Origin: JAJPHI01 sp035541875
GTDB taxonomy: Bacteria > Desulfobacterota > Binatia > Binatales > Binataceae
Reading direction: 5' to 3'
Assembly: GCA_035541875.1 (NCBI GenBank)
Contig: DATKML010000013.1
Span: 8,903 to 72,902 of the forward strand
Length of the DNA stretch: 64,000 bases
Numbering within the stretch: position 1 is the stretch's first letter; each line of letters begins with the position of its first letter. The notes under the pieces were generated by a model, which did not search any database, was not told where the DNA came from, and saw only the letters and a list, made by a program, of their open reading frames with translations. A program made the position numbers and the translations under genes. Below, piece after piece: positions 35,060 through 43,485 of the stretch.

Positions 35060-36538
35060 TTAGGCAACGCTTGTTTCCTCCACGCGTGGTGGCGGAAGGG
35101 CTTGTAAATATTGGATTTTCGTTGTGTCCGATGTCACGAGAGCGTGTCGACTGCGCACCATTCCGGGAATCCAGACGATCACGTCGCCGTCGGTTACGAG
35201 CGGCCAATGTTCGCGTAGAGTTCGCGGCAGTTTTCGATCGACGAAAATATCCTGCACTTTACGTGAGCCGCTCATCCCCAGCGGTTCGATCCGATCGCCG
35301 TGGTTCATGCTCCGCACCATCAAGCCCTTTTTCAGCGCGATGGCATCGAACATCGCCTCCATTTTCGTGAGTTCTTCGACTACGGGTGTGTTCTTATCGC
35401 CATGAGTGTACCTCTTCGCTACGAAGCGAAAGCCATTCATCTGCAAGAGACTCCGGCCCGACTGCTTGAGCTTCATTGTATAGGGGCGCGACTTGATCCG
35501 GTGCGTCGATTCGATGATGAGCGAATCGTATTCGCGGCGCGCACTCCATCCGCCCGGCAGATTGGTTGAACTGCTGGGTTGTGAAGATCGGCAGAGTTCG
35601 AGAATCGCGGAGAGATGCGCCCGGCTGATCCTCCGCAAATCTCCGAGATGCCCGCGCAGATATTCCCGTAAGATCGCGGTGGCAAAGATCGGATCGTGAT
35701 CGCGGAAACCGGCGATCGACAGACGTGAGCCATCGAGTCGCTTTTTTACCGAGGCCTGAGCGAGGATCGCGATAAAGCGATCGAGCCCGCGCATCTCGTC
35801 AGCCAACTCGGTCAGACGATAGGTAAGGCCGGGAGCGTAATCCCGTTCGAGCATCGGCATCAGTTCAAGCCGCAGCTTGTTACGGAACAGGTCGGGCGTG
35901 AGATTGCTGGAGTCGGTGACCCATTCCGCGTCGATAGCATGAAGATAGTCGACGATTGCGGAGCGGCGAGCTGTCAGCAGCGGCCGGACAATTCGCGCCG
36001 GTCCGCTTTCGGACATCGCGGCGAGGCCGGCGGCCCCCGCTCCACGCAGAAGACGCATTAGCAGGGTCTCCGCCTGATCGTCCGCGTGATGAGCCAGGGC
36101 GATATAGTCGGCGCCGATACGATCGGCGACGCGATTGAGAAAGCGATGACGCTGCTGACGCGCACGCTCTTCAAGATTCGACATCGAGCGAGCCAGCCCC
36201 TTGGCCCGTTCGACGGTTAGATCAACTCCGTATTGGAAGCACAGTTTGCGGACGAAAGTTTCATCCCGACTTGACTCAGCGCCCCGCAATCCATGGTTCA
36301 GATGAGCCGCTGTGAGCCCGAAGTCAAAAGTGCTTTGGAGACCTTCGAGCACGTGGAGCAGGGCAACGGAATCAGGACCACCTGACAAGCCGACCAAAAT
36401 GGTTGAGCCCGGGCGAACCCCGATCCGCTCGAGCGCAGACGAGACCAGTCCATGCAGGTGAGTTACTTTCCGGCTCTTGGTCCTGCGGGGTGCGCTTCGC
36501 GGCGACGCGGAAGCGGGGCGCGAGCGACCGTGAGGCAT
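35060..36538 (-). CDS. tilS: tRNA(Ile)-lysidine synthase TilS
   Basis: 492-residue N-type ATP pyrophosphatase that modifies C34 of tRNA-Ile(CAU) to lysidine. The PP-loop SGGPDS is at 52-57, followed by HLNHGLRG and HHADDQAETLLMRLLRG, all diagnostic. The C-terminal half holds the tRNA-binding TilS domains. The first about 25 residues are unusually basic and may not be translated; a GTG near residue 25 is an alternative. The start overlaps the dnaJ stop (TGATG), so the genes are coupled. Confidence 0.93.
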   Translation of the reverse strand: MPHGRSRPASASPRSAPRRTKSRKVTHLHGLVSSALERIGVRPGSTILVGLSGGPDSVALLHVLEGLQSTFDFGLTAAHLNHGLRGAESSRDETFVRKLCFQYGVDLTVERAKGLARSMSNLEERARQQRHRFLNRVADRIGADYIALAHHADDQAETLLMRLLRGAGAAGLAAMSESGPARIVRPLLTARRSAIVDYLHAIDAEWVTDSSNLTPDLFRNKLRLELMPMLERDYAPGLTYRLTELADEMRGLDRFIAILAQASVKKRLDGSRLSIAGFRDHDPIFATAILREYLRGHLGDLRRISRAHLSAILELCRSSQPSSSTNLPGGWSARREYDSLIIESTHRIKSRPYTMKLKQSGRSLLQMNGFRFVAKRYTHGDKNTPVVEELTKMEAMFDAIALKKGLMVRSMNHGDRIEPLGMSGSRKVQDIFVDRKLPRTLREHWPLVTDGDVIVWIPGMVRSRHALVTSDTTKIQYLQALPPPRVEETSVA

Positions 36539-37656
36539 CAGCTCCTGAGCAACTCGGCGCGCGGATCGGCAACGCCGCGAGCGCGACGAGAATCGGCCAA
36601 GCGCCGCATCAGTTGGCGCTCTTCTTCAGTAAGATCGGTCGGGGCGAGCACCCGCAATTCATAAAGCAGATCGCCTGCGGGATCCTTGCCGCGAGCGGGT
36701 AGTCCCTTGCCACGCAAGCGCATAACTCGGCCATTCTGGCTATCGGCCGGAATCTTAAGCGCGATCTTGCCGGTCGGAGTTGGCGCTGCAACCTCTGCTC
36801 CGAGCGATGCTTCGTAATCCCATACGGGAAGGGTGCAACGGATATCCCTCCCGGCCAGAGCAAAACCGGCACCGGGATTAATTTTAACCATAACGAACAG
36901 GTCGCCATTAAGATCGGGCCGCGGACCTTTGGCTCCCTGACCCTTCAAGCGCATCCTTGTGCCGTCGCTGATACCCGCTGGGATAGTGACCTCGAGCGTA
37001 CGGCGAGCGCGTACCATGCCATTGCCCGCGCACTTATGGCACGGATCGGCGGAATGGAGCACGCGCGAGTTCGCGCGCCGTTCCTGCTTGCCGGCAATCA
37101 GACCGGTGCCGCCACAGGCGTCGCAAGCCTCTTCGATAACGAAGTCGAGCCGCGTCGTCGCTCCCTGAACCGCGTCTTGCAGCGAGATGACCGCCTCAGC
37201 TTCGAGGTCGGATCCGCGTCGCGCTGCGCCACGAGAGGGTCTTCGGCCGCCGATCCCTTCCACGAAGTCGAAGCCCTGGAAACCGCCGCCATGTCTGGCG
37301 GCGCCGGTACCCAGACCGCCGAAGAAGCGCTCGAAGAAATCGCTGAAGCCGCCGGCATCGCCGGTTTCGAAGTGAGCGCCGCCCGGGCCGCCCTGAGCGT
37401 ACCGGCGGAACACTTCCTCCTGGGATGCGCCATGCTCCCAATCGGCACCAAGTTCGTCGTACTTCTTGCGCTTCTCGGGATCGCTGAGGACCTGATAGGC
37501 CTCGTTGATCTCTTTGAACTTGCGCTCGGCCTCTTTGTTGTTCGGGTTTACGTCGGGATGATGTTTGCGGGCGAGCTTGCGATAAGCGCTCTTGATCTGA
37601 TCGGCAGTCGCACTCCGCTCAACACCCAGAGTTTTATAGTAGTCGCGAAATTCCAT
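36538..37656 (-). CDS. dnaJ: DnaJ-type chaperone with half zinc-binding domain
   Basis: 372-residue Hsp40 co-chaperone. The J domain (about 5-68) has the HPD motif (33-35) needed to stimulate DnaK ATPase, followed by a G/F-rich linker (88-140) and a C-terminal substrate-binding domain. Only two CxxCxGxG-type repeats are present, CDACGGTG (178-185) and CHKCAGNG (206-213). Canonical DnaJ has four. Flanking sequence suggests repeats I and IV remain, so one zinc site is retained and the other lost. No dnaK or grpE is adjacent. It is coupled to tilS. Confidence 0.88.
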   Translation of the reverse strand: MEFRDYYKTLGVERSATADQIKSAYRKLARKHHPDVNPNNKEAERKFKEINEAYQVLSDPEKRKKYDELGADWEHGASQEEVFRRYAQGGPGGAHFETGDAGGFSDFFERFFGGLGTGAARHGGGFQGFDFVEGIGGRRPSRGAARRGSDLEAEAVISLQDAVQGATTRLDFVIEEACDACGGTGLIAGKQERRANSRVLHSADPCHKCAGNGMVRARRTLEVTIPAGISDGTRMRLKGQGAKGPRPDLNGDLFVMVKINPGAGFALAGRDIRCTLPVWDYEASLGAEVAAPTPTGKIALKIPADSQNGRVMRLRGKGLPARGKDPAGDLLYELRVLAPTDLTEEERQLMRRLADSRRARGVADPRAELLRS

Positions 37657-37722
37657 CTCGATTAACGTCGCTATCCACTAAGATGCGCACGAATCAACCT
37701 TTCGGCAACTCGCGACGGTTAG

Positions 37723-37893
37723 TCAGTTCTGGCGCTTGCGGTTCGAGGCCGCGTCGAGTTCGGCCATCTTCGCTTCCAGTGCGCTGATCGTCGATTCAAT
37801 CCGGCTTTGCCGTCGCCAGATAAAGACGACGTAAAGGAAAATCACCGTAAAGATGATGCTGTAAGCGGCCCACAAAAAGCCGAAGTGTTCCAT
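37723..37893 (-). CDS. ccmD: small haem exporter accessory protein CcmD
   Basis: 56-residue protein. It begins MEHFGFLWAAYSIIF, has one membrane helix (about 7-26) followed by the basic stretch WRRQSR and a charged helical tail, the standard CcmD plan. Its ATG overlaps the ccmC stop (TGATG). CcmD stabilises the CcmC-CcmE complex and helps release holo-CcmE. Too short to be found by length-filtered gene callers, but position and topology make it convincing. Confidence 0.85.
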   Translation of the reverse strand: MEHFGFLWAAYSIIFTVIFLYVVFIWRRQSRIESTISALEAKMAELDAASNRKRQN

Positions 37894-38600
37894 CAGGCGT
37901 CCTCAAGTGCAGCGTTGGCAAGAGCAATCTCACCGGCCAGTTTATGGAGTCGGGAACCGGCACGGAGCAGCGCCACACGAAGCATCAGAATCCATAGGAA
38001 GAGCACGGTAAACGCTGCGAGCGATACGAGTAGCGCCACGACCATCCGAGGATCCTGAAGGCCGTGGCCACCCTGCTTGGTGACCAGAACCGCAGGATGA
38101 ATCGTGCGCCAGAGCCGCACCGACACAATAATGACCGGCACGTCGGCGGCGGCAACGATACCGACCACGGCGCCGAAACGCGCCACTTGCGGCGTATCAT
38201 CGCCCATCGTGCGCAACATCAGGTAGCCACCGTAGAGCAGCCAGAGGATCAGCGTGGTGGTCAGGCGAGAGTCCCAGGTCCACCACGTGCCCCAAATCGG
38301 TTTCGCCCAAAGCGAGCCAGTGACCAACACCAGCGTACAAAAGACCATCCCGATCTCCGCCGAGGCATACCCCAGATGATCGAAAATCTGCTGCCCAAGC
38401 CATAGGAAGAGAATCCCGCAGATTGCTACCAATCCGAAGGCGGCGAAGGCGACCCACGCGCAGGCGACATGAAAGTAGAAAATGCGCTGAACGATACCCT
38501 GGTCGGCTTCAGTTGGGACCCAATAGAAAACCATGAAGACCGCCGTAAGCATCAGCGCCAGCACGAGCAATCCAAGGAGGTTGGCAGTACGAGAGGTCAT
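37893..38600 (-). CDS. ccmC: haem handling protein CcmC
   Basis: 235-residue inner-membrane protein with six helices. The tryptophan-rich haem-binding motif WGTWWTWD is at 103-110, and conserved histidines lie in loops on either side (for example H44). It loads haem onto CcmE with CcmABD. It begins 12 bp after ccmB ends and is coupled to ccmD. Confidence 0.94.
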   Translation of the reverse strand: MTSRTANLLGLLVLALMLTAVFMVFYWVPTEADQGIVQRIFYFHVACAWVAFAAFGLVAICGILFLWLGQQIFDHLGYASAEIGMVFCTLVLVTGSLWAKPIWGTWWTWDSRLTTTLILWLLYGGYLMLRTMGDDTPQVARFGAVVGIVAAADVPVIIVSVRLWRTIHPAVLVTKQGGHGLQDPRMVVALLVSLAAFTVLFLWILMLRVALLRAGSRLHKLAGEIALANAALEDA

Positions 38601-38612
38601 GCTTCTATGGGA

Positions 38613-39290
38613 TCAGTCCTCACCCATCACGAATTCAAACAGCAGATAGCCTGCGCCAAGGAATAGCATATCGAAAGCGGTCAGAATCTTGAGCCATTGG
38701 GCGGCGCTACTCAAGGGCGATCCGGTTAGGGCGATCGCGCTGGCCTTAACGCCTGCGATTAGCGCGGGAACGAACATCGGGACGGCAAGCAGCGGCAGCA
38801 GCAGATCGCCGGTGCGGACGCGCCCCGAGATTCCGGCGAGCAGGGTGGCGAGAGCCGCAAAGCCGAGCGCACCAAGCATCAGCGGTGGAGCGAGCCGCGC
38901 CACCCGGATATCGAAATCGAGGTTGAAAAAGAGGACGAGAAGGACCACGGCGGCGATTTCGGCAGTCATCATAAAGAGGAATCCGGCCGTCAGCTTGGCG
39001 AAGAACAGCGTTGCCGGATCGGTAGGGCTCAGCATGAGTGCTCGGATACATCCGTTTTCGCGCTCGGCCAAAAGCGTGCGCGTCGCGCCCATCGTGCCGG
39101 CGAAGATGAGAGCTACCCAGAGTGCACCAGCGGCTGTCTCAGCATTGTTCGGACCGACGCCCGCGTTCAGCGCAAAGACCATCACGACGAGAATCAGCAA
39201 GGAGAGGACGACGAGCGTGAGCACGCTTTCACCTGCGCGCAATTCGAGGCGCAGGTCCTTGCGTATCAGTGCGATAAAAGCGCCCATCAT
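38613..39290 (-). CDS. ccmB: haem exporter permease CcmB
   Basis: 225 residues with six membrane helices, starting FIALIRKDLRLELR and containing the family stretch TLLAERENGCIRALMLSP. It is the membrane partner of the CcmA ATPase in releasing holo-CcmE. It lies 12 bp after ccmA in the Ccm operon. Confidence 0.94.
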   Translation of the reverse strand: MMGAFIALIRKDLRLELRAGESVLTLVVLSLLILVVMVFALNAGVGPNNAETAAGALWVALIFAGTMGATRTLLAERENGCIRALMLSPTDPATLFFAKLTAGFLFMMTAEIAAVVLLVLFFNLDFDIRVARLAPPLMLGALGFAALATLLAGISGRVRTGDLLLPLLAVPMFVPALIAGVKASAIALTGSPLSSAAQWLKILTAFDMLFLGAGYLLFEFVMGED

Positions 39291-39302
39291 CAGCGATCAG
39301 GT

Positions 39303-39983
39303 CTAAGGAGTGGCGGCGGTATCGTCGCGAGCGGCAGTTTCCTCGACCAGCCGCCCTCGAACCAGATGGCGGAACGTGATCGGCATCATAAGAGGGCTTC
39401 GCGCCTCGTGAGCAGTCATGATCATCCCGCATCCACGCGCGAGCGCCTGCTCCATCAAGGCTCCCGCCCGTTCGACGCCCTCCGGATCGAGCGCGGTGAA
39501 AGGCTCGTCGGTTAAGAGCACATCGGGAGAAGGGAGTAGGGCGCGGACCAAGGCAAGCCGCTGTTCCATCCCGCGCGAAAACCCCCGCACACGTTCATCG
39601 GCGGCGGCGGTTAGACCAATCGCTTCCAGTGAGCGGTCGATTCGTGCGTCACTGTCGTGGACATCATAGAGCGATGCGAAAAACTGCAGGTTCTCGCGCG
39701 CGGTCAGATTCGGATAGAGAAAGCTCTGATGGGTCAGTAGGCCGATACGTCGCCGCATCTCCGCGGGAGCGTGATAGCTGGGCGAGCCGAAGAGTAATGC
39801 CTCACCGCCACCCGGAGCACCGAGACCCGCGAGCAACTTTACCAAGGTCGATTTGCCCGAGCCGTTGCGTCCATAGACGAGGACCGCCTCCCCGGCTTCG
39901 ATTTGTAGATTGACGCCGCGTAGTACCGGCGTGACGCCGTAGCTCTTAACGAGCGCCCGCGCCTCGACTACGGGGGTACCCAT
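39303..39983 (-). CDS. ccmA: haem exporter ATP-binding protein CcmA
   Basis: 226-residue ABC ATPase. Walker A is GRNGSGKST (38-46), the signature is FSRGMEQRLALVRALL and Walker B is VLLTDEPFTALDP. Hydrolysis drives release of haem-loaded CcmE from CcmC-D. The C-terminus carries about 35 extra residues (RHLVRGRLVEETAARDD...). Its ATG overlaps the stop of the upstream CcmI-like gene. Confidence 0.94.
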   Translation of the reverse strand: MGTPVVEARALVKSYGVTPVLRGVNLQIEAGEAVLVYGRNGSGKSTLVKLLAGLGAPGGGEALLFGSPSYHAPAEMRRRIGLLTHQSFLYPNLTARENLQFFASLYDVHDSDARIDRSLEAIGLTAAADERVRGFSRGMEQRLALVRALLPSPDVLLTDEPFTALDPEGVERAGALMEQALARGCGMIMTAHEARSPLMMPITFRHLVRGRLVEETAARDDTAATP

Positions 39984-40285
39984 CAGGTTTGGCGCGAGGC
40001 CTTGGCGGATTTGCCGAGCCGCTCCAGTTCAGCCATCGCGGTGAGCGCTCGATTCTCGAGCGCATTGCGCAGGTTGCGGAACTCGGCCTCGGTCATCTTG
40101 CCGGTGGCGTAGTCGAACTCTAACTCTCGAATCGCAGAGGTGGCGAGATTCCTCAGATGCTCGAAGCGCAGTTCCTCGGTCTCGTCGTCGTTGCTCTTCG
40201 GTTCCGTGAAGACATCGGTGAGCGGTGCCGCGACAAAGAGCGCGACCGAAGCAATCAGCATCACTGCTGCGATCCAGATCGTCAC
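39983..40285 (-). CDS. CcmI-like short membrane-anchored protein
   Basis: 100 residues: one N-terminal membrane helix (3-22) and a charged helical region with the pattern LEFDYATGKMTEAEFRNLRN, which matches the first cytoplasmic part of CcmI/CycH. The long TPR domain that holds apocytochrome in full-length CcmI is absent. Position between ccmH and ccmA supports a role in haem ligation, either as minimal CcmI or as partner of CcmH. Confidence 0.75.
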   Translation of the reverse strand: MTIWIAAVMLIASVALFVAAPLTDVFTEPKSNDDETEELRFEHLRNLATSAIRELEFDYATGKMTEAEFRNLRNALENRALTAMAELERLGKSAKASRQT

Positions 40286-40287
40286 GA

Positions 40288-40794
40288 CTAGAAGTCCTCT
40301 TTAAGCGTCTCTTCGAGTTTTTCCCGGAGAGCCGGATCGAAGGTCTCTCCAACCGTCTCGCCCGGCTTTTTATCGACACTGGAACGACGTGAACTCCAGC
40401 GTCCGAAGGCGAAGAAAATCAGGCCGCCGCCCGCGAAAAGGGCCGCAAACGGCATGATCCAGGCGACCAGGTTGAAGCCTTCGGTGGTGGGAGCCGAGAG
40501 GATCTTCTCGCCGTACTTGGCTCGAAAACTAGCGAGAACCTCTTTGTGGCTCATGCCTTTATCGAGCATCGTTTCGATTTGATCGCGAGCTGGAACGGCG
40601 AACTCGCATTGCGGATGGTTGCAGTTAGCAACCGTAAGACCGCAACCGCATTGGCATGTTAATCCCTCTGCGACCGCATCGACACCCGGCCGATTCGAAC
40701 AGACAGCAACCATCGGTAGTCCGAGTGCCAAAATCAACACGATCGCCGAAGCTGTGTGGCCTAGCCGAGAGTGCTGCGGATTGGGTTGCGTCAT
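40288..40794 (-). CDS. ccmH: cytochrome c maturation protein CcmH
   Basis: 168 residues from ATG 40794, four bases after the ccmF stop; an upstream ATG at 40833 would overlap ccmF. A signal/anchor helix (about 15-32) precedes the Cys motif LTCQCGCGL (45-53), where CcmH normally has LRCxxCQ. Further cysteines at 58 and 64 make it richer in Cys than usual. A second helix (about 105-125) and an acidic tail follow. CcmH reduces the apocytochrome CxxCH before haem attachment. Confidence 0.88.
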   Translation of the reverse strand: MTQPNPQHSRLGHTASAIVLILALGLPMVAVCSNRPGVDAVAEGLTCQCGCGLTVANCNHPQCEFAVPARDQIETMLDKGMSHKEVLASFRAKYGEKILSAPTTEGFNLVAWIMPFAALFAGGGLIFFAFGRWSSRRSSVDKKPGETVGETFDPALREKLEETLKEDF

Positions 40795-40798
40795 CGGA

Positions 40799-42814
40799 CT
40801 ACTCGCCACCCGCGATCGCTGGAGACACGACATCGGCGCCTACGCGTCGCGTCACGGCGGTAGCAATCGCAGCGCGCTCGCGGACGTTCGGCCACATCGC
40901 GATCACGGTGCCGATCGCCATAAGGATACCGCCGGCCCACAGCCAGAAGACCAGCGGCGTCAGGAAGATTTGAAAGGTCGCTTGGCCGGTGGCTTCGTCG
41001 ACACCAGCAAGCACGACGTAGAGATCGTGGATCGGCGTGGAGCGCAGAGCGACGACCGTCGCCGGCTGGCCCTGCCGCTTGTAAAAGAGCTTGGCGGGTT
41101 GCATCAGGACGATTGGCTTACCGTCGCGGAGGACTTCAACCTGCGCACGCGAGGTTTCCACGTGCGTCGTCGCGGAATTCTTGATGCCGGTATAGAGCAG
41201 TTCGTACGGGCCGACATCGATACTCTGGCCCTCTTTCACGGTCTTTTTGACTTCGAGTCGGAAGAAGGAGGAGGCGACGATGCCGACGAAGGCGAGAATC
41301 ACGCCGAGATGGATGATGTATCCGCCGTAGCGACGGTTGTTCTTGACCACCAGGTTGGCGAGTGCCTTGGTCGGTGTCTCGCCCGCGAGATGGCGTCGCG
41401 CGCCCACGCCGCGGCGAAACTCGGCGACGATCGTGCCAAGCACGAATGCCGAAAGGGAAAGGGCGCTCAGGACATACCACTGATGTAACCCGGCGATGAT
41501 AGCGCCGAGACCGGTCGCGATTCCCACAAACGCTGGCGCGATAAAGGTGCGGATAAGATTCTCTGCCGAGGAGCGTCGCCATGCGATCAGCGGGCCGAAT
41601 CCCATCAGAAAGATCAGGATTAGCGCGAGCGGCGCGTTGACCTTATCGAAGAAGGGCGGACCGACCGTGATCTTAACGCCGCGCACAGCTTCCGATATGA
41701 CGGGGAAGATCGTGCCCCAAAAAACTGCGAAAGCAATTCCGACCAGCACCAGGTTGTTGAAAAGGAATGCAGCCTCGCGTGAGAGATAGGACTCGAACTC
41801 GGCCGGCGTCCGCAATTCCTTAACGCGATAGAGAAGCAGCGCGGAGTAGGCAACCGTCGCGACAATGAGGAAGGTGAGAAAGTAGGGTCCTAGTCCCGAC
41901 TGTGTGAACGAATGGACCGACGAGATTACGCCGCTCCGAGTGAGGAAGGTCCCAAAGATCGTGAGGCCGAAGGCCAATCCGATGAGCGCGAGGTTCCATA
42001 TTTTGAGCATGTCCTTGCGCTCCTGGATCATCACTGAATGTAGGTACGCGGTCATCACCAGCCATGGCATAAAGGCGGCGTTCTCAACCGGATCCCAGGC
42101 CCAATAGCCGCCCCAACCAAGCACTTCGTAAGCCCATCGCGCGCCGAAGAGGTTGCCGAGCGTCAGGAAAAACCACGAGAAGACAGCCCATCGGCGTGTT
42201 GTGCGAATCCAGGTGTCGTCGAGATGCCCGGTGATCAGTGCCGCGGTGCCGAAAGCGAAGGGCACGGCAGCACTGACGTAACCGGTGTAGAGCGACGGCG
42301 GATGAATCGCCATCCAGTAGTTCTGCAGCAGCGGATTCAGATCCTGTCCGTCGGTCGGGATCGCTTTGACGAGATCGAAGGGGCGCGTCACGAAGTTCAG
42401 CATCCCGAGGAAGAACATCGCCAGGATCCCCATCGTCGCGAGAGCATAGGGCGCGATCGCCGGATTGCGCCGACGATTCTGTATCGCGACGATCGCAGTG
42501 AAGAGTGTCAGCAGCCAGGTCCATAGCAGGAGCGATCCCTGCTGTCCGCCCCACAGCGCGGTGAACTTGTAGATCGTCGGGAGCGTGTAGCTCGTGTAAG
42601 AGGCGGCGTATTCGAGCGTGAAATCGCTCTGGAGCAAGCTCATCCAAAGGACCGAGATCGCGACGGTGACCATCGCGCACATCGCCCAAAGCGCGTGACG
42701 CGCGCTGATGATCAAGGCAGGAATTGAGCTCCGTGCTCCGACGATATTGGCGACCGTCGAGTAGAAGGCGAGCAGCAGCGCGAGCGCCAGCGCGAGTTGT
42801 CCAATCAGCGGCAT
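40799..42814 (-). CDS. ccmF: cytochrome c haem lyase subunit CcmF
   Basis: 671-residue polytopic protein with about 15 helices. The haem-facing motif WGGYWAWD is at 234-241 and is followed by PVENA; conserved histidines include H171 in MAIHPPSLYTGY. It reduces CcmE-bound haem and ligates it to apocytochrome with CcmH. The large periplasmic loop near the C-terminus (about 510-615) is retained. It starts 3 bp after ccmE. Confidence 0.95.
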   Translation of the reverse strand: MPLIGQLALALALLLAFYSTVANIVGARSSIPALIISARHALWAMCAMVTVAISVLWMSLLQSDFTLEYAASYTSYTLPTIYKFTALWGGQQGSLLLWTWLLTLFTAIVAIQNRRRNPAIAPYALATMGILAMFFLGMLNFVTRPFDLVKAIPTDGQDLNPLLQNYWMAIHPPSLYTGYVSAAVPFAFGTAALITGHLDDTWIRTTRRWAVFSWFFLTLGNLFGARWAYEVLGWGGYWAWDPVENAAFMPWLVMTAYLHSVMIQERKDMLKIWNLALIGLAFGLTIFGTFLTRSGVISSVHSFTQSGLGPYFLTFLIVATVAYSALLLYRVKELRTPAEFESYLSREAAFLFNNLVLVGIAFAVFWGTIFPVISEAVRGVKITVGPPFFDKVNAPLALILIFLMGFGPLIAWRRSSAENLIRTFIAPAFVGIATGLGAIIAGLHQWYVLSALSLSAFVLGTIVAEFRRGVGARRHLAGETPTKALANLVVKNNRRYGGYIIHLGVILAFVGIVASSFFRLEVKKTVKEGQSIDVGPYELLYTGIKNSATTHVETSRAQVEVLRDGKPIVLMQPAKLFYKRQGQPATVVALRSTPIHDLYVVLAGVDEATGQATFQIFLTPLVFWLWAGGILMAIGTVIAMWPNVRERAAIATAVTRRVGADVVSPAIAGGE

Positions 42815-42817
42815 CGT

Positions 42818-43402
42818 CTACTTCGGCTCTTTCGGTACGTATTTCGACGGACAGCTTGTGAGGACTTGGGTCGCCTCGATCGATCCGTCGGGAGCGAGCC
42901 GTCCTTCAACGATAACGTCGCGGCCGGGCGCGAACATATCGGGTTTGGGCTGACCGCGAGCGATTACCTTGAATGAAGCGTTCGAGGAATCACCAACTGC
43001 CACCTGCGTGACTTGCGGCTGTGACGGATCAAGTGGCGGCTGACTCATCGCAAAGCCCAGCGTCAGTGAGGCTGCGTCCCAGCTGATCGTGCCTGCCTGG
43101 ACGCGTCCAGCTACCCGAATCATTTGCCCGGACAACTCCGCCTGGCGCGCCTTAACCTCGTTCACGGTCAGGTAGTACTCGGCAGTGTTCCGGACTGCGG
43201 CGAAGATCAAATAACCGATCCCGGCGGCCATCAGACCGACGCCGATAATGAATCTCAGATTCCTGCGCTTGAGCAACGTTGATCCTGCTATGAGCGCGGC
43301 TCGCAACAGCCGCCGCAAATCATTCTTGCCTGCCTTTCCCTTCTGGGCAAGCTCGGGCCCTTGTTGCGCGAGATTTATCCATCCACGCGCTAATTGAATC
43401 AC
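42818..43402 (-). CDS. ccmE: haem chaperone CcmE, Cys-type (CxxxY)
   Basis: 194 residues in the longest frame (GTG start). One membrane helix (about 49-70) is followed by a periplasmic OB-fold domain. The haem-attachment position reads CPSKY (C184, Y188) instead of the His-x-x-x-Tyr of most proteobacterial CcmE, as in the variant known from Desulfovibrio and archaea. The N-terminal 42 residues before the helix are unusual; TTG at 43276, preceded by AGGA at good spacing, would remove them and give a normal length. First gene of the minus-strand ccm operon. Confidence 0.88.
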   Translation of the reverse strand: MIQLARGWINLAQQGPELAQKGKAGKNDLRRLLRAALIAGSTLLKRRNLRFIIGVGLMAAGIGYLIFAAVRNTAEYYLTVNEVKARQAELSGQMIRVAGRVQAGTISWDAASLTLGFAMSQPPLDPSQPQVTQVAVGDSSNASFKVIARGQPKPDMFAPGRDVIVEGRLAPDGSIEATQVLTSCPSKYVPKEPK

Positions 43403-43485
43403 TTTCGTTTATGAGGTAAATCGTTGCTCGAATATCTTCTGCCCCGGTGTCGTCTAGAAGGGAGAACTCGGAAGAAAGGAACGAA

